Source: Bacteroidales bacterium
Lineage (GTDB): Bacteria > Bacteroidota > Bacteroidia > Bacteroidales > UBA932
Assembly (NCBI GenBank): GCA_017395045.1
Contig: JAFPWG010000027.1
Coordinates: 1 to 64,000 of the forward strand
DNA: 64,000 nucleotides
Reading direction: 5' to 3'
Under the pieces are notes generated by a model, which was given only the letters and a program-made list of their open reading frames with translations, searched no databases and was not told the origin of the DNA. The position numbers and the translations under genes are program-made. This document shows, in pieces, positions 33,416 through 47,207 of this stretch (positions are counted from its first letter, which is position 1; every line of letters starts with the position of its first letter).

Positions 33416-34639
33416 ATGACTTTTGCCGATTTCATACTGCAGCACGAAGCGGACGACCCCGTGCGCCTGCTCCTCTCGCGTGACAAGTACCCGGATCTCG
33501 ATATCGACCTGGCTGCAACGACGTTGGAAGTGCGTCGCAAGCTCCGGACGAAAGTTCCCGAGTGGTATGCTGTCCCCTCGCTGGTTTATCCTTCCAGATT
33601 GTCCGGCGAACAATGCAGTTCATCGGAAACCGCCAGGTATAAGGCGTTGGTTTGCGGGAGCAGTGTGGTGCCCGCAAAAGAGCGTCTGAGGATTGCCGAT
33701 CTGACCGGAGGGATGGGGGTGGACGCCTGGGCGTTCGCAAAGGTGGCGAAAGAGGTGCTGTATAATGAGATGCAGGAGGACCTTGTTCGTGCTACAGAGT
33801 TGAATTTCAGTGAATTGGGAGTCTTGAACGTGCGGTTTCGGAATTGCCGGGTGGAGCCGGGGAAGGTGCGGGAAGTGCTCGACGGGTTCCAGCCGGATGT
33901 CATTTTCCTGGACCCCGCGAGAAGGGCCGGGGACGGACGGAAGGTGTTTCTCATCGAGGAGTGCCAGCCGGATGTGCCTGGCCTGCTGCCGGAGCTCTTT
34001 GAAACCTGCCGGTTCGTGATGTTGAAACTGTCGCCGATGGCGGATATCACGATGGCTTGCAAGCGGTTGGGAACGCACGTGAAGGAGGTCCACGTCGTGG
34101 CTGCGGGAGGGGAGTGCAAGGAACTCCTGTTCCTGCTGGACCGCGACTGGGAAGGAACTCCTGCGACCTTCATCGTTGAGAGTGGCGCGGTTATGGAGAT
34201 TTCCGGTCAGGCCGGGAATGACGATGCGGGCATGGGATTCGGCCTGCCGAAGGCGGGGGACTGCCTGTTTGAACCCGGGAAGGCCCTGGCGAAGGCGGGG
34301 GCGTTCCGGCTGCCGTGCTCCCGGTTCGGGTTGACCAAGCTGGGCAATCATACGCATCTGTATGTGGGAGAGGCGGTTCCGGAAGGGTTGAATCTTTTTG
34401 GGAAGTGGTTTGAGGTTTTGGAAGTCCTTCCCTTGAACAACCGGACGATGAAGGAAGCGGGGAAGCGGTGGCCGCAGGCGGAAGTGACAGCTCGGAACGT
34501 CCCGATGACCTCCGACCAGCTCCGCCGGAAACTGGGCTGTGCCTCGGGTGGAGACATCCACCTGTTCGGCGTCCGGGCCGACGCGGCCGAGGCAGGCAAT
34601 TATTTGATAGTAACCAGGAAACGATATGGATCAGATTGA
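33416..34639 (+). CDS. Class I SAM-dependent methyltransferase with THUMP-like C-terminal domain
   Basis: A 407-aa Bacteroidota-typical methyltransferase. A helical N-terminal region (about 1-90) precedes the Rossmann core: SAM motif I IADLTGGMGVDAWAFA, acidic strand-2 VLYNEMQEDLV, and FLDPARRAGDGRK as motif IV, whose DPAR resembles the DPPR/NPPY signature of RNA and tRNA methylases. The C-terminal about 90 residues carry the THUMP-like module, which points to an RNA, most likely tRNA, substrate. No position is proven. The next gene overlaps its end by 14 bases, and the start is chosen after the -7 box. Confidence 0.84.
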   Translation: MTFADFILQHEADDPVRLLLSRDKYPDLDIDLAATTLEVRRKLRTKVPEWYAVPSLVYPSRLSGEQCSSSETARYKALVCGSSVVPAKERLRIADLTGGMGVDAWAFAKVAKEVLYNEMQEDLVRATELNFSELGVLNVRFRNCRVEPGKVREVLDGFQPDVIFLDPARRAGDGRKVFLIEECQPDVPGLLPELFETCRFVMLKLSPMADITMACKRLGTHVKEVHVVAAGGECKELLFLLDRDWEGTPATFIVESGAVMEISGQAGNDDAGMGFGLPKAGDCLFEPGKALAKAGAFRLPCSRFGLTKLGNHTHLYVGEAVPEGLNLFGKWFEVLEVLPLNNRTMKEAGKRWPQAEVTARNVPMTSDQLRRKLGCASGGDIHLFGVRADAAEAGNYLIVTRKRYGSD

Positions 34640-34931
34640 AAGGATTCAGCATTTCGAGACGCTGTTGGACCGGATTGCCCCGGTCCTTGGGAATCTGGAA
34701 GAGGCACTGGACGCCTTCGACGGCATCCAGGAAGACGTACAGGAACTCTCGTCCTATTACGAGAGCGACGAATGGCGGGATGATTTCGAGGCCGACGAAG
34801 CCGGGAAACTGCCTGCGGACCTGAAGCGCGACGTCCTTTCCGAGGATGGCATCTACGACGTCCTCAGCGACCATTATGCGCTGACCGTCCGTCTGCTGGA
34901 CACGGTCTCGTCGATCCTGAAAAACAGGTAG
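34626..34931 (+). CDS. DUF4298 domain protein
   Basis: A 101-aa acidic, fully helical protein (ERIQHFETLLDRIAPVLGNLEEAL, a Tyr-rich SYYESDEWRDDFEADEAGKLP middle, and LYDVLSDHYALTVRLLDTVSSIL). It matches the DUF4298 family of small cytoplasmic proteins that occur in Bacteroidota and Firmicutes; the role is unknown. It overlaps the methyltransferase gene by 14 bases and is followed after 3 bases by a CPBP protease gene, so it is translated as the middle member of this operon. Confidence 0.85.
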   Translation: MDQIERIQHFETLLDRIAPVLGNLEEALDAFDGIQEDVQELSSYYESDEWRDDFEADEAGKLPADLKRDVLSEDGIYDVLSDHYALTVRLLDTVSSILKNR

Positions 34932-34934
34932 GAG

Positions 34935-35756
34935 ATGGCGAAGAAACAGTCTTTCTGGATCTGGCTGCTCCTGCTTGTCGGGGGCAGCGGACTGTTCATG
35001 TTGGCCTATGGCCTTTCGACCCTTCCGGCGGCTTTTACGGAGAAGGTGCCGTTATGGGAATTCGTACTGCTGAGCCTGCTCAGCGCGTCCGCCGTGCCGG
35101 GACTTTACGCCCTTTGGCGGAGGCTGACCGAAAAGAGTTGGCCTGAGGACCTGTCCCTGAAGCGCCTGCTTCCCCATACGGGGGCGGGATTCGGCATCGG
35201 CATCCTGTATTTCATCCTGGTGACCGGCTGCATGGCCCTTCTGGGCGGGTACCGGATCGAGTCCCTGCAGTGGGACGGCCGCGCGCTGCTGACCAGCCTG
35301 ATGGTTTTCCTGCTGGTAGGCGTGGGCGAGGAAGTCCTGTTCCGCGGTATCATCTTCCGGATGATTGACCGGCGGTTGGGAACCTGGGTCGCCCTGGTCG
35401 TATCGGCCCTGATCTTCGGATTCGTGCATATCATGAACCAGAATGCCACGGTCTGGTCCTCCATCGCCATCGCCGTCGAGGCCGGCCTGCTGCTCGGCGC
35501 GGCCTACAAGTGGTCGGGCACGCTGTGGCTGCCCATCGGCATCCACTGGGCATGGAACTTCTTCCAGGGGCCGGTGTTCGGTTTCGCGGTTTCGGGAGGG
35601 GAACGCGATTATTCGCTGGTCCAGCCGGTCATAGACGGTCCCGTCTGGCTCACCGGCGGATCATTCGGCGCCGAGGCTTCCATCCCGGCGTTCATGCTGG
35701 GACTGGCGGTGGCGGTCGCGTTTATCGCCGCTTGTCTGAAAGACCGGCGCGGGTAA
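34935..35756 (+). CDS. CPBP-family intramembrane metalloprotease
   Basis: A 273-aa polytopic membrane protein with about seven or eight hydrophobic segments. The Rce1/CPBP (Abi) signature is complete: EEVLFRG with Glu132-Glu133 and Arg137, FGFVH with His165, and a third motif GIHWAWN near residue 200. Family members cleave CAAX-like or peptide substrates within membranes; bacterial targets include bacteriocin immunity and signalling peptides. The target here is not known. The last 35 bases overlap the convergent nth gene, which is unusual for two well-formed reading frames. Confidence 0.9.
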   Translation: MAKKQSFWIWLLLLVGGSGLFMLAYGLSTLPAAFTEKVPLWEFVLLSLLSASAVPGLYALWRRLTEKSWPEDLSLKRLLPHTGAGFGIGILYFILVTGCMALLGGYRIESLQWDGRALLTSLMVFLLVGVGEEVLFRGIIFRMIDRRLGTWVALVVSALIFGFVHIMNQNATVWSSIAIAVEAGLLLGAAYKWSGTLWLPIGIHWAWNFFQGPVFGFAVSGGERDYSLVQPVIDGPVWLTGGSFGAEASIPAFMLGLAVAVAFIAACLKDRRG

Positions 35757-36378
35757 CGTAATCCCGGCACCAGTCGGTAAGGCCGCATCCGGCGCATTTG
35801 GGATTGCGGGCGGTGCAGGTGTATCGCCCGTGGAGGATGAGCCAGTGATGGGAACGGGCCCTCAGATGCTCGGGGATATGCCGTTCCAGGTCGCGCTCCA
35901 CTTCCAGGGGCGTCTTGCCGTCTGAAAGACCCAGGCGGTGGGAAACCCGGAAGACGTGGGTGTCCACGGCGATGACGGGCTTGTCGTAGACGACGGAGGC
36001 GATGACGTTCGCCGTTTTGCGTCCCACGCCCGGCAGCGTCATCAGGGCGTCGATGTCGGAAGGGACTTCACCGCCGAAATCGGCCAGCAGTTTCCGGGCC
36101 ATGTCGATGAGGTGCGTGGCCTTCGAATTCGGGTAGGAAACGCTTTTCACATAGGGATATACCTCGTCGAAACCCGCGGCGGCCAGGGCCTGCGGGGTGG
36201 GGAAGCGCTCGAACAGGGGCGGGGTGACGATGTTCACCCGCCGGTCCGTGCACTGGGCCGAGAGGATAACGGCCACCAGCAGCTGGTACGGGTTTCCGTA
36301 GTGGAGTTCGGTCTCGGCGATGGGAACGTTCTGTCCGAACCAATCGACGATGCCCGCAAAGCGTTCCTTGCGTGTCAT
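35722..36378 (-). CDS. nth: Endonuclease III
   Basis: A DNA glycosylase/AP lyase for oxidised pyrimidines in base-excision repair. The 218-aa protein has the helix-hairpin-helix [11 protein letters not shown] with the Schiff-base lysine Lys121, the catalytic Asp139 in VDTHVFR, and the C-terminal [4Fe-4S] cluster pattern C-x6-C-x2-C-x5-C ([17 protein letters not shown]). Length matches E. coli Nth (211). It starts at the 4-base overlap with the FtsE-like gene and overlaps the convergent CPBP gene at its end. Confidence 0.96.
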   Translation of the reverse strand: MTRKERFAGIVDWFGQNVPIAETELHYGNPYQLLVAVILSAQCTDRRVNIVTPPLFERFPTPQALAAAGFDEVYPYVKSVSYPNSKATHLIDMARKLLADFGGEVPSDIDALMTLPGVGRKTANVIASVVYDKPVIAVDTHVFRVSHRLGLSDGKTPLEVERDLERHIPEHLRARSHHWLILHGRYTCTARNPKCAGCGLTDWCRDYVTRAGLSDKRR

Positions 36379-37076
36379 ATCGTCAGGTCCAGTTCAAACG
36401 TGTTGTCTTCGAAGAGTTCTTCGCAATGCTCGTCCGTACAGGAGAATACGCGGCCGGGGAAACGTTCGAAGATGGAACGGTTGTGGGTGACCATGATGAT
36501 GGCGGTCCCGTCTTCGTTCAGCTTGCGCAGCAGGCGGAGGATCCCGTCGGCGGTCTCTCCGTCCAGGTTGCCGGTGGGTTCGTCGGCCAGGATCACCTGC
36601 GGACGGTTCAGCAGGGCGCGGGCGATGGCGATGCGCTGCTGCTCGCCGCCGGAGAGCTGGTGCGGCATCTTATGGGCCTTGGTACCCATCCCGACGTCTT
36701 CCAGCACCTCGGCGATACGGGCGTCGATGCCGTCGCGGTTCTTCCATCCGGTGGCCCGGAGGACGAATTCCAGGTTGGCCTCCACGGTCCGGTCCATCAG
36801 CAGCTGGAAGTCCTGGAAGACGACGCCCAGGCGCCTCCGCAGCATCGGGATGTCCCGGGTTCGGATGCCCCGGAGGTTGAATCCGCAGACGGTCCCTTCG
36901 CCTTTCAGGAGGCGGTTCTCCGCCGTCATCGTGCGGATGATGGAGGTCTTGCCCGTTCCCACCTTGCCCACGATGTAAACGAAATCGCCGGGGTTGACGG
37001 TCATGTCGAGGCCGTAGATGACGACGCTTTCCCCGTTGAGGATGTCTGCGTCCTTGAATCGGATGAGTGGTTCCAT
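36375..37076 (-). CDS. ftsE: FtsE-like ABC ATPase
   Basis: A 233-aa ABC ATPase with Walker A GKVGTGKT (37-44), Q-loop VFQDFQLL, signature LSGGEQQR, Walker [13 protein letters not shown] and the H-loop VTHNRS. The FQDFQLL and NLD features and size fit FtsE, which with FtsX controls division-site peptidoglycan hydrolases. ftsX is not next to it, so the partner must be elsewhere; Bacteroidota often encode the two apart. LolD/MacB-type ATPases are the nearest alternative. It is followed by nth with a 4-base overlap. Confidence 0.83.
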   Translation of the reverse strand: MEPLIRFKDADILNGESVVIYGLDMTVNPGDFVYIVGKVGTGKTSIIRTMTAENRLLKGEGTVCGFNLRGIRTRDIPMLRRRLGVVFQDFQLLMDRTVEANLEFVLRATGWKNRDGIDARIAEVLEDVGMGTKAHKMPHQLSGGEQQRIAIARALLNRPQVILADEPTGNLDGETADGILRLLRKLNEDGTAIIMVTHNRSIFERFPGRVFSCTDEHCEELFEDNTFELDLTI

Positions 37077-37098
37077 TGCTTTTTTGGTCTGGAATACA

Positions 37099-37106
37099 CA
37101 AAGATA
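37099..37106 (-). promoter_or_regulatory. -7 promoter element of ftsE-nth
   Basis: The minus strand reads TATCTTTG, 22 bases before the ftsE ATG. Confidence 0.7.
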
Positions 37107-37120
37107 ATCAGAAAAATTCG

Positions 37121-37128
37121 TATTTTTG
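37121..37128 (+). promoter_or_regulatory. -7 promoter element of the TPR / beta-barrel pair
   Basis: TATTTTTG, 13 bases before the TPR gene's ATG at 37142. It lies 14 bases from the opposing ftsE -7 element. Confidence 0.68.
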
Positions 37129-37141
37129 TAAAATAATACCG

Positions 37142-40081
37142 ATGAAGATGAAGAAAAGAATCTTTCTGGCCGTGACGGCCTTTATGATAGGGATGGCCGC
37201 CTCGGGACAGACTCCGGAATACCGCCGCGCCCTGGACCTGTACGGCCACGGGATGTATGCGGAGGCCGCCCGGCTCCTGGAAGGCATTCCCGGCAGCGAG
37301 GCGGAAGGCTATGCCGCCCTCTGCGCCCTCGAGATGAAGACCGAGGGCTATGAGCGGGAGGTGGAGGCGTTCCTGGACCGCTGGCCCGAATCACCGCTCG
37401 TCGCCCAGGTCAATTTCCGCTGGGGACTGGACCTGTTCGACCGCGGTGCCTGGGAAGAGGCGTCCTACCGCTTCAACTGCGTTTCCCAGTCGGAGCTGAT
37501 GAAGGACCAGATCCCTGAATTCGCTTACAAGAAGGCCTACAGCGCTTTCGGCGCCGGCGACCTCTCGCTCTCCCGCATGCTGCTGGAGCATATGCAGAAT
37601 CTCCCGTATTCCGACTATACCGCCCCGTCCCAGTATTCGCTGGGATATGTGTGCTACTCGCAGGGCGACTTCCGGGAAGCCGCCGACTGGTTCGCCAAGT
37701 CCGCCGTGGACCCCCGCTTCTCCCAGCTGGCCAACTACTACATCCTGGAATGCCGTTTCATGGAGAAGGATTACGACTATGTGGTGAAGTTCGGCGAGGA
37801 CCTCTTCGACAAGGTTCCGGAGGACCGCCAGCCGCACCTTGCGCGCATCATGTCCGAGTCCTACCTCGTCCTGGGTGACAAGGAGAAGGCCCGTTCCTAT
37901 TACCAGAAGAACCTGGAAGGCAAAACTTCCCGCAACCGTTCGGACTATTTCCACGCCGGTTCCGTCCTGTACAGCGTGGAGGACTGGCAGGGTGCCGTGG
38001 ACAATTTCGGAATGATGCCCGAACGCACCGACTCCCTGGGCCAGATCGCGAATTACCAGATGGGCTACAGCTACATCAAGCTCCGCAACAAGGTTGCCGC
38101 CCTGGAGGCCTTCAAGCAGGCCGCGGCGCTGCCCTTCAATGCTGATATCCAGGAAGATGCGTACTTCAACTATGCGAAGCTCGCCTTCGACCTGAACAAC
38201 GACGTGTCGGCCTTCAACGACTACATGAAGCGCTACGACGCCCTCTCGAAGGGCGACCAGATCTACAGCTACATGGCGATGGCGGCCCTGGCGAACCACG
38301 ACTATGAGGCCGCCGTTGCGGCCTATGACAATATCGACGAGCTGGATCCCCGGATGCAGTCGAACTACATGAAGGCGTATTTCCTCCGAGCGGAGCAGCT
38401 GATCGGCAACGGTTCGTACCGGGATGCCGTCCCGCACCTGAAGGCCGCCGCCTACTACAGCTCCCGTCACGATCCCTTCAACCAGCTTTCCCGCTACTGG
38501 GTGGCGGAATCCTACTTCCGTGACGGAAAGTATGCCGAGGCGCGCAGCGTCCTGATGGACCTGTACAACCTGTCGGCCCTGGACGGCAAGCCGGAAGGGG
38601 ACCTGATCCCGTACAACATTGCCTGGACGCATTTCAAGGAGGGGGATTATCCTGCTGCCCTGAAATGGTTCAACAACTATCTGGAGGGCCGTCACAACGC
38701 CCGCGGGGCCGATGCTGAAACCCGCATCGGCGACTGCTATTTTTTCCAGAAGGACTATACGACCGCCATCGCCGCCTATGAGCGGAAACTGGCTGAATAT
38801 CCCGATGCGAACGACATCTACCCGTATTTCCGGGCTGGTGTCGCCTGCGGGCTCGTGCGCGATTTCCCGCGCAAGGTCCAGTTCCTGGAAAGGGTGAAGC
38901 AGGCCGCTCCGGGATCCCCGTATTATTCCGAGGCCATGTATGAGTTGGGCCGTGCCTATGTGTCCGTCGGCGAGGAGGAAGACGCCGTGCGTACCTTCCG
39001 TACCCTTCGCAGTGCGACGGACGATCCGGACTATGCTACCAAGGCGCTGCTGGAACTTGCCATGATCGCCCGCAACGGGGGCGACGACACCAAGGCCCTG
39101 AGCTATTACAAGCAGGTGGCGGAGCAGGGCGGCGATTATGCCGATGACGCCCTGCTGGCCATCGAATCCATCTACCGTACCCGGCAGGAACCGGATGCCT
39201 ATCTTGCGTATGTGAACAGCCTGGGCAGCAAGGCTTCCCGGACGGAGTCGCAGAAGGAAGAAGTTTATTTCGGCACGGCCGAGGAGATCTTCCTCTCCGG
39301 CAATTATGCCAAGGCCGAAAGCACCTTCCAGAGCTACCTGGAGAAATATCCCGAAGGGGCGAAGGTCGCGGAAGCCGAATTCTATCTGGCTGAAAGCTAC
39401 CGCGGCCTGGGAGAGAAGGAAAAGGCCTGCGACCACTATGTGACCGCCCTGGAGCGGGGGCTCGAAGGCTCCTTCCTGGAATCCGCCTGGCTGCATTATG
39501 CGGACCTTTCCTATTCCATGGAACGTTTCGGAAAGGCGTATGGCGCTTACATGAAACTGCTGGACAACGCCCGACTGGACGATAACAAGTTCGCGGCGCA
39601 GCTGGGCATGATGCGTTCCGCATATCGTGCCCGGGAATATGGCGACGCCTTCGAGGCGGCCCGGACGCTCCGTTCTGACCGCCGCGCCTCCGACTCCCAG
39701 ATCCGGGAGGCCGACTATATCCGTGCCAAGTCCCTGCTGGGCATGAGCCGGCGTGCCGAGGCGTACAACATCTTCGAGCAGCTGGCCAAGGATCCTTCCA
39801 CCGACGAAGGGGCCGAGGCGGCCTACCTGATCATCCAGGACCAGTTCGACCGGGCCGACTTCGACGGCATCCAGAAGAAGGTCTATGACTTCGCCGAGAA
39901 GGCCTCCGGCCAGAATTACTGGCTTGCCAAGGCGTTCATCGTGTTGGGAGACACCTTCGCCGAGAACGGCAACTTCGCCCAGGCGAAGGCCACCTTCGAA
40001 AGCATCAAGTCCGGCTACACGCCTTACGGTCCCGGCGACGAAGTGCTGGACCAGGTCGCCCTGAGACTCAAGAAACTTTAG
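37142..40081 (+). CDS. Large secreted tetratricopeptide-repeat protein
   Basis: A 979-aa exported protein: signal MKMKKRIFLAVTAFMIGMAASGQ, then TPR and TPR-like helical repeats along nearly the whole length (for example AEEIFLSGNYAKAESTFQSY, WVAESYFRDGKYAEARSVL, AMYELGRAYVSVGEEEDAVRTF). The repeats are preceded by no catalytic domain. Such rods serve as periplasmic or surface scaffolds. The next gene encodes a barrel and follows after 10 bases, so both products probably act together at the outer membrane. I choose 37142 over 37148 because both are in frame and the difference does not affect the signal peptide; the frame further upstream runs into the promoter. Confidence 0.85.
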   Translation: MKMKKRIFLAVTAFMIGMAASGQTPEYRRALDLYGHGMYAEAARLLEGIPGSEAEGYAALCALEMKTEGYEREVEAFLDRWPESPLVAQVNFRWGLDLFDRGAWEEASYRFNCVSQSELMKDQIPEFAYKKAYSAFGAGDLSLSRMLLEHMQNLPYSDYTAPSQYSLGYVCYSQGDFREAADWFAKSAVDPRFSQLANYYILECRFMEKDYDYVVKFGEDLFDKVPEDRQPHLARIMSESYLVLGDKEKARSYYQKNLEGKTSRNRSDYFHAGSVLYSVEDWQGAVDNFGMMPERTDSLGQIANYQMGYSYIKLRNKVAALEAFKQAAALPFNADIQEDAYFNYAKLAFDLNNDVSAFNDYMKRYDALSKGDQIYSYMAMAALANHDYEAAVAAYDNIDELDPRMQSNYMKAYFLRAEQLIGNGSYRDAVPHLKAAAYYSSRHDPFNQLSRYWVAESYFRDGKYAEARSVLMDLYNLSALDGKPEGDLIPYNIAWTHFKEGDYPAALKWFNNYLEGRHNARGADAETRIGDCYFFQKDYTTAIAAYERKLAEYPDANDIYPYFRAGVACGLVRDFPRKVQFLERVKQAAPGSPYYSEAMYELGRAYVSVGEEEDAVRTFRTLRSATDDPDYATKALLELAMIARNGGDDTKALSYYKQVAEQGGDYADDALLAIESIYRTRQEPDAYLAYVNSLGSKASRTESQKEEVYFGTAEEIFLSGNYAKAESTFQSYLEKYPEGAKVAEAEFYLAESYRGLGEKEKACDHYVTALERGLEGSFLESAWLHYADLSYSMERFGKAYGAYMKLLDNARLDDNKFAAQLGMMRSAYRAREYGDAFEAARTLRSDRRASDSQIREADYIRAKSLLGMSRRAEAYNIFEQLAKDPSTDEGAEAAYLIIQDQFDRADFDGIQKKVYDFAEKASGQNYWLAKAFIVLGDTFAENGNFAQAKATFESIKSGYTPYGPGDEVLDQVALRLKKL

Positions 40082-40091
40082 TGAGCAGCGT

Positions 40092-41786
40092 ATGAGACAC
40101 CAGATATTTGCAACGGTCCTGCTGGCGGGCGTTTCCGCCCTTTCCTACGGACAGAACCTCAATCCGACCGTCGAGGTCACGAACGCCTACGAGGGCGGCG
40201 CTTCCTCCATCGTCAAGCCGCTCCAGCGGATGGCGGTGCCGGATTCGGTAACGACCTTCAACCTGGATTTCGACTACTCCGTCTTCGAAAAGCCCTATCA
40301 GGGAGCCTACGAGTTCAAACCGTATCACGTGCAGCTCCGGCCCCGTCCGGTCACTTCCACGGAGAATCAATTCTACCTCAAGGCAGGAGCGGGATATACG
40401 CTTCATCCGGAACTCGACCTCGTCTGGACGCCGCTCCGGAAGGAGAGGGGACAAATCGACGTCCATGCCGGTCATCATTCCTATTTCGGCCGTTACCATC
40501 AGTTCGGCCAGCCCACCGACCCGTCGTTCGACGGAGAACGTTTCTTCCGGCCGGGCGGCGATAAGATGCCGGGCTTCCTGTCCGATACGCGCGTGGGGGT
40601 CGACGGCAGTTACGGTTGGGAAAACGGCCTGGTTACGGCGGACGTTTCCTGGCGGAACCGCCTGGCCGACGACGACTTCCTTTTCCGCCGGCTGAACGGG
40701 GTGGAGGCGATGGCCCGTGTCCGTTCCCTGCCGTCGGACGCCGCCCATTTCCTGTACGATGCGGCCGTGGACTATCATTTCTATGACCTGGACGGTTCCT
40801 TTGACACGAGTCTGGTCGCGCCCGGTGACTTTACGGAAAGCCGGTTCGACCTGGACGGTACTTTCGGCCCTGTCTTCAATGCGGAAAGCCGGCTCCTGGT
40901 GGACCTGGACCTGGCCATCGTCCGCTATGGCGGCAGCGAGACAGGCTATACCGGCGGCCTTTCCATCACTCCGAAATACGAGTTCTCCCTGGACAACTGG
41001 CGCTTCAGCCTGGGTGCCAGGGTCGCGACGTTCATCTATTCCGAAGACTGGACGGGGAACCAGGTGAAATCCCAGCTGGTCTATCCGGCCGTCCACGTGG
41101 ATCTCCGCTTGCTGGACGAACAGCTGATCCTGCAGGCTGCCGCTACGGGCGGGGACCGTTTGAACGCGCTTTCCGAGGCTTTCCTCCTTCGTCCCTTCGC
41201 CTTGTCCTCCGAGTATGACCATTCCCTGGAACGGGTCCGTGCGATGATCGGCGTCCGAGGCAGTATCGCCAGCCGTTTCCGGTACGACCTTCAGGGCGGG
41301 TATGCCCGCTGGGGAAGGTGTGCGTTGGACGGCATGGCCAATGACGGCCTCACCGGCGACTACCAGCCGGTCATCGGCCAGGCGGGGAACTTCAACATGG
41401 CCTTCGCCGAACTGGATTTCGGCTGGAAATCCGAGAGCGTGACGGTGGACGGAAAGATGGCCTATCGCTGGACCGACATCGCCGGGGAATCCCTGTTCGC
41501 TCCGGCGGCCTTCACGGGTACGCTCCGTCCGGCCTGGCATTGGGGCGACCGCTTTGCCGCGGGTCTCGATGCGGACTGGTCCACCCGTCGCAGGACCACC
41601 TATGGCAACATGAACTTCAACGTCCCCGGATGGGTGGACCTCGGAGTCTTCGCAGAGTTTGATTTCACCCGTCATTTCGGCTTCTGGGTGAAGGGTGGAA
41701 ACCTCCTGAACCAGGCGGTGCAGCGGATGCCGCTCCACGCCGAAGCAGGAATGTATTTTACGGCCGGAATCCTCTTGAATTTCTGA
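40092..41786 (+). CDS. Outer-membrane beta-barrel protein, TonB-receptor-like, without plug
   Basis: A 564-aa exported protein: signal MRHQIFATVLLAGVSALSYGQ, then a series of amphipathic strands with aromatic ends (FYLKAGAGYTLHPELDLVWTP, WRFSLGARVATFIYSEDW, YFTAGILLNF with a terminal Phe). There is no plug domain or TonB box, so it is a barrel of the 'TonB receptor-like' kind that does not import by the usual plug movement. The short N-terminal part resembles a flexible linker. It is the second gene of the TPR unit, and the pair probably forms an envelope complex. Its cargo or function is unknown. Confidence 0.75.
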   Translation: MRHQIFATVLLAGVSALSYGQNLNPTVEVTNAYEGGASSIVKPLQRMAVPDSVTTFNLDFDYSVFEKPYQGAYEFKPYHVQLRPRPVTSTENQFYLKAGAGYTLHPELDLVWTPLRKERGQIDVHAGHHSYFGRYHQFGQPTDPSFDGERFFRPGGDKMPGFLSDTRVGVDGSYGWENGLVTADVSWRNRLADDDFLFRRLNGVEAMARVRSLPSDAAHFLYDAAVDYHFYDLDGSFDTSLVAPGDFTESRFDLDGTFGPVFNAESRLLVDLDLAIVRYGGSETGYTGGLSITPKYEFSLDNWRFSLGARVATFIYSEDWTGNQVKSQLVYPAVHVDLRLLDEQLILQAAATGGDRLNALSEAFLLRPFALSSEYDHSLERVRAMIGVRGSIASRFRYDLQGGYARWGRCALDGMANDGLTGDYQPVIGQAGNFNMAFAELDFGWKSESVTVDGKMAYRWTDIAGESLFAPAAFTGTLRPAWHWGDRFAAGLDADWSTRRRTTYGNMNFNVPGWVDLGVFAEFDFTRHFGFWVKGGNLLNQAVQRMPLHAEAGMYFTAGILLNF

Positions 41787-41797
41787 TAAATAATTGC

Positions 41798-41805
41798 TAT
41801 ATTTG
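41798..41805 (+). promoter_or_regulatory. -7 promoter element of gyrB
   Basis: TATATTTG, with TTG at 41775-41777 (20-base spacer), 26 bases before the gyrB ATG. Confidence 0.74.
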
Positions 41806-41816
41806 CATGTTTATAA

Positions 41817-45870
<4,054 letters not shown>

Positions 45871-45884
45871 ACAAATACAATACG

Positions 45885-47201
45885 ATGAACATTACCAAGA
45901 ACCAACTCGATGACCTGAACTTCCAGGTAACCATCGACATCGCAGCGGACGACTATGCTGAACTTCTCAAGAAAAGACTGAACGAATACCGTCGCCGCGC
46001 CGACATCAAGGGCTTCCGCAAGGGAATGGCCCCGATGTCCCTCATCCAGCGCCTGTACGGCGACCAGTCCCTGTACGAGACCGTCAACCATATGGTTTCC
46101 GAGCAGCTGGACAACTTCATCCGCGAGGAGAAGGTCCGCATCGTGGGCGAGCCGCTTCCTTCCGAGGACCAGCCCCAGCTGGAGTGGAAGATCGGAAGCG
46201 ACTTCACCTTCAAGTTCGACATCGCCCAGACCCCGGAACTGAACTTCGAGGTGGGTGAGGGAGACAAGATCCCTTACTACGAGATCAATGTGACCGAGGA
46301 GGCCAAGAAGGCCATGAAGGCCCAGATGCTCCAGCAGTACGGTTCGCTCCAGGAAGGCGAGAAGGTCGGTGCGAGCGACTACATTGTCGCCGACATCGCC
46401 AATGAGTCCCACAGCGTGGAAGGCGTTTACGTGTCCGTCTCCAATGTCGCTGAAATCGCCCGTCCGCTCTTTGTGGGCAAGAAGGCCGGCGAGAAGATCA
46501 CGGTGGACGTGAACGAGGCTTTCGAGAACGAGACCGACCGCGCTTCCATGCTCAAGGTGGACAAGGCGAAACTCGCCGAACTCGATCCGGTGTTCACCTT
46601 CACGATCGTGAACGTGAAGACGTTCGTGTCTGCCGAGAACAACCAGGAGACCTGGGACAAGATGTTCGGCGAGGGCAACGTCACTTCCGCCGAGCAGTTC
46701 ATGGAGAAGGTGGCCGAGCGCATCCGTGCGAACCACACCCAGGAAGCGAACTACCGGTTCGGAAACGACGTCCGCAAGTATTTCATCGACAAGGCTGAAC
46801 TCAAGCTCCCCGAGGACTTCCTCAAGCGCTGGCTCGTCTATGCCAATGAAGGCAAGTACACTGCGGAAGAGGTGGAGAAGGAGTTCCCGGCCTTCATCGA
46901 AGACTTCAAGTGGCAGCTCGTTCGCGGCTACCTGATGCAGAAGCTGGGCCTGAAGGTCGAGCAGAAGGACATCCAGGAGGCTGCCGAAGGCTATGTGGCT
47001 TACCAGTATGCGATGTACGGCATGGGCAATGTCCCTGAGGACATGATCAAGAGCGCCGCCCGCAATGTCCTGGAGGACGAGAACCAGGTCCGTCGCCTGG
47101 AGGAGCAGGTGGAGGACAACAAAACCATCGGCACCATCCGCGAGAAAGTTACCCTTCAGACCAAGAAGATCTCCGAGGATAAGTTCCGCGCTTTGAAATA
47201 A
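45885..47201 (+). CDS. tig: Trigger factor
   Basis: Ribosome-bound folding chaperone. The 438-aa protein starts with the ribosome-binding domain (MNITKNQLDDLNFQVTID, and the GFRKGMAP signature loop at about 45-52), has a middle region in place of the FKBP-like PPIase, where catalytic residues are weakly conserved, and a C-terminal helical arm domain. The sequence after DYIVADIANESHSVEGVYVS is not clearly FKBP-like, as is usual in Bacteroidota homologues. It follows the PgpH-like gene after 14 bases and precedes clpP, the standard tig-clpP-clpX order. Confidence 0.9.
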   Translation: MNITKNQLDDLNFQVTIDIAADDYAELLKKRLNEYRRRADIKGFRKGMAPMSLIQRLYGDQSLYETVNHMVSEQLDNFIREEKVRIVGEPLPSEDQPQLEWKIGSDFTFKFDIAQTPELNFEVGEGDKIPYYEINVTEEAKKAMKAQMLQQYGSLQEGEKVGASDYIVADIANESHSVEGVYVSVSNVAEIARPLFVGKKAGEKITVDVNEAFENETDRASMLKVDKAKLAELDPVFTFTIVNVKTFVSAENNQETWDKMFGEGNVTSAEQFMEKVAERIRANHTQEANYRFGNDVRKYFIDKAELKLPEDFLKRWLVYANEGKYTAEEVEKEFPAFIEDFKWQLVRGYLMQKLGLKVEQKDIQEAAEGYVAYQYAMYGMGNVPEDMIKSAARNVLEDENQVRRLEEQVEDNKTIGTIREKVTLQTKKISEDKFRALK

Positions 47202-47207
47202 TTGAAA

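Noticed and set aside
37391..39496. A 701-residue minus-strand frame opposite the TPR gene
   Set aside because: Mirror of TPR codons; no signal peptide, motif or ribosome-binding region.
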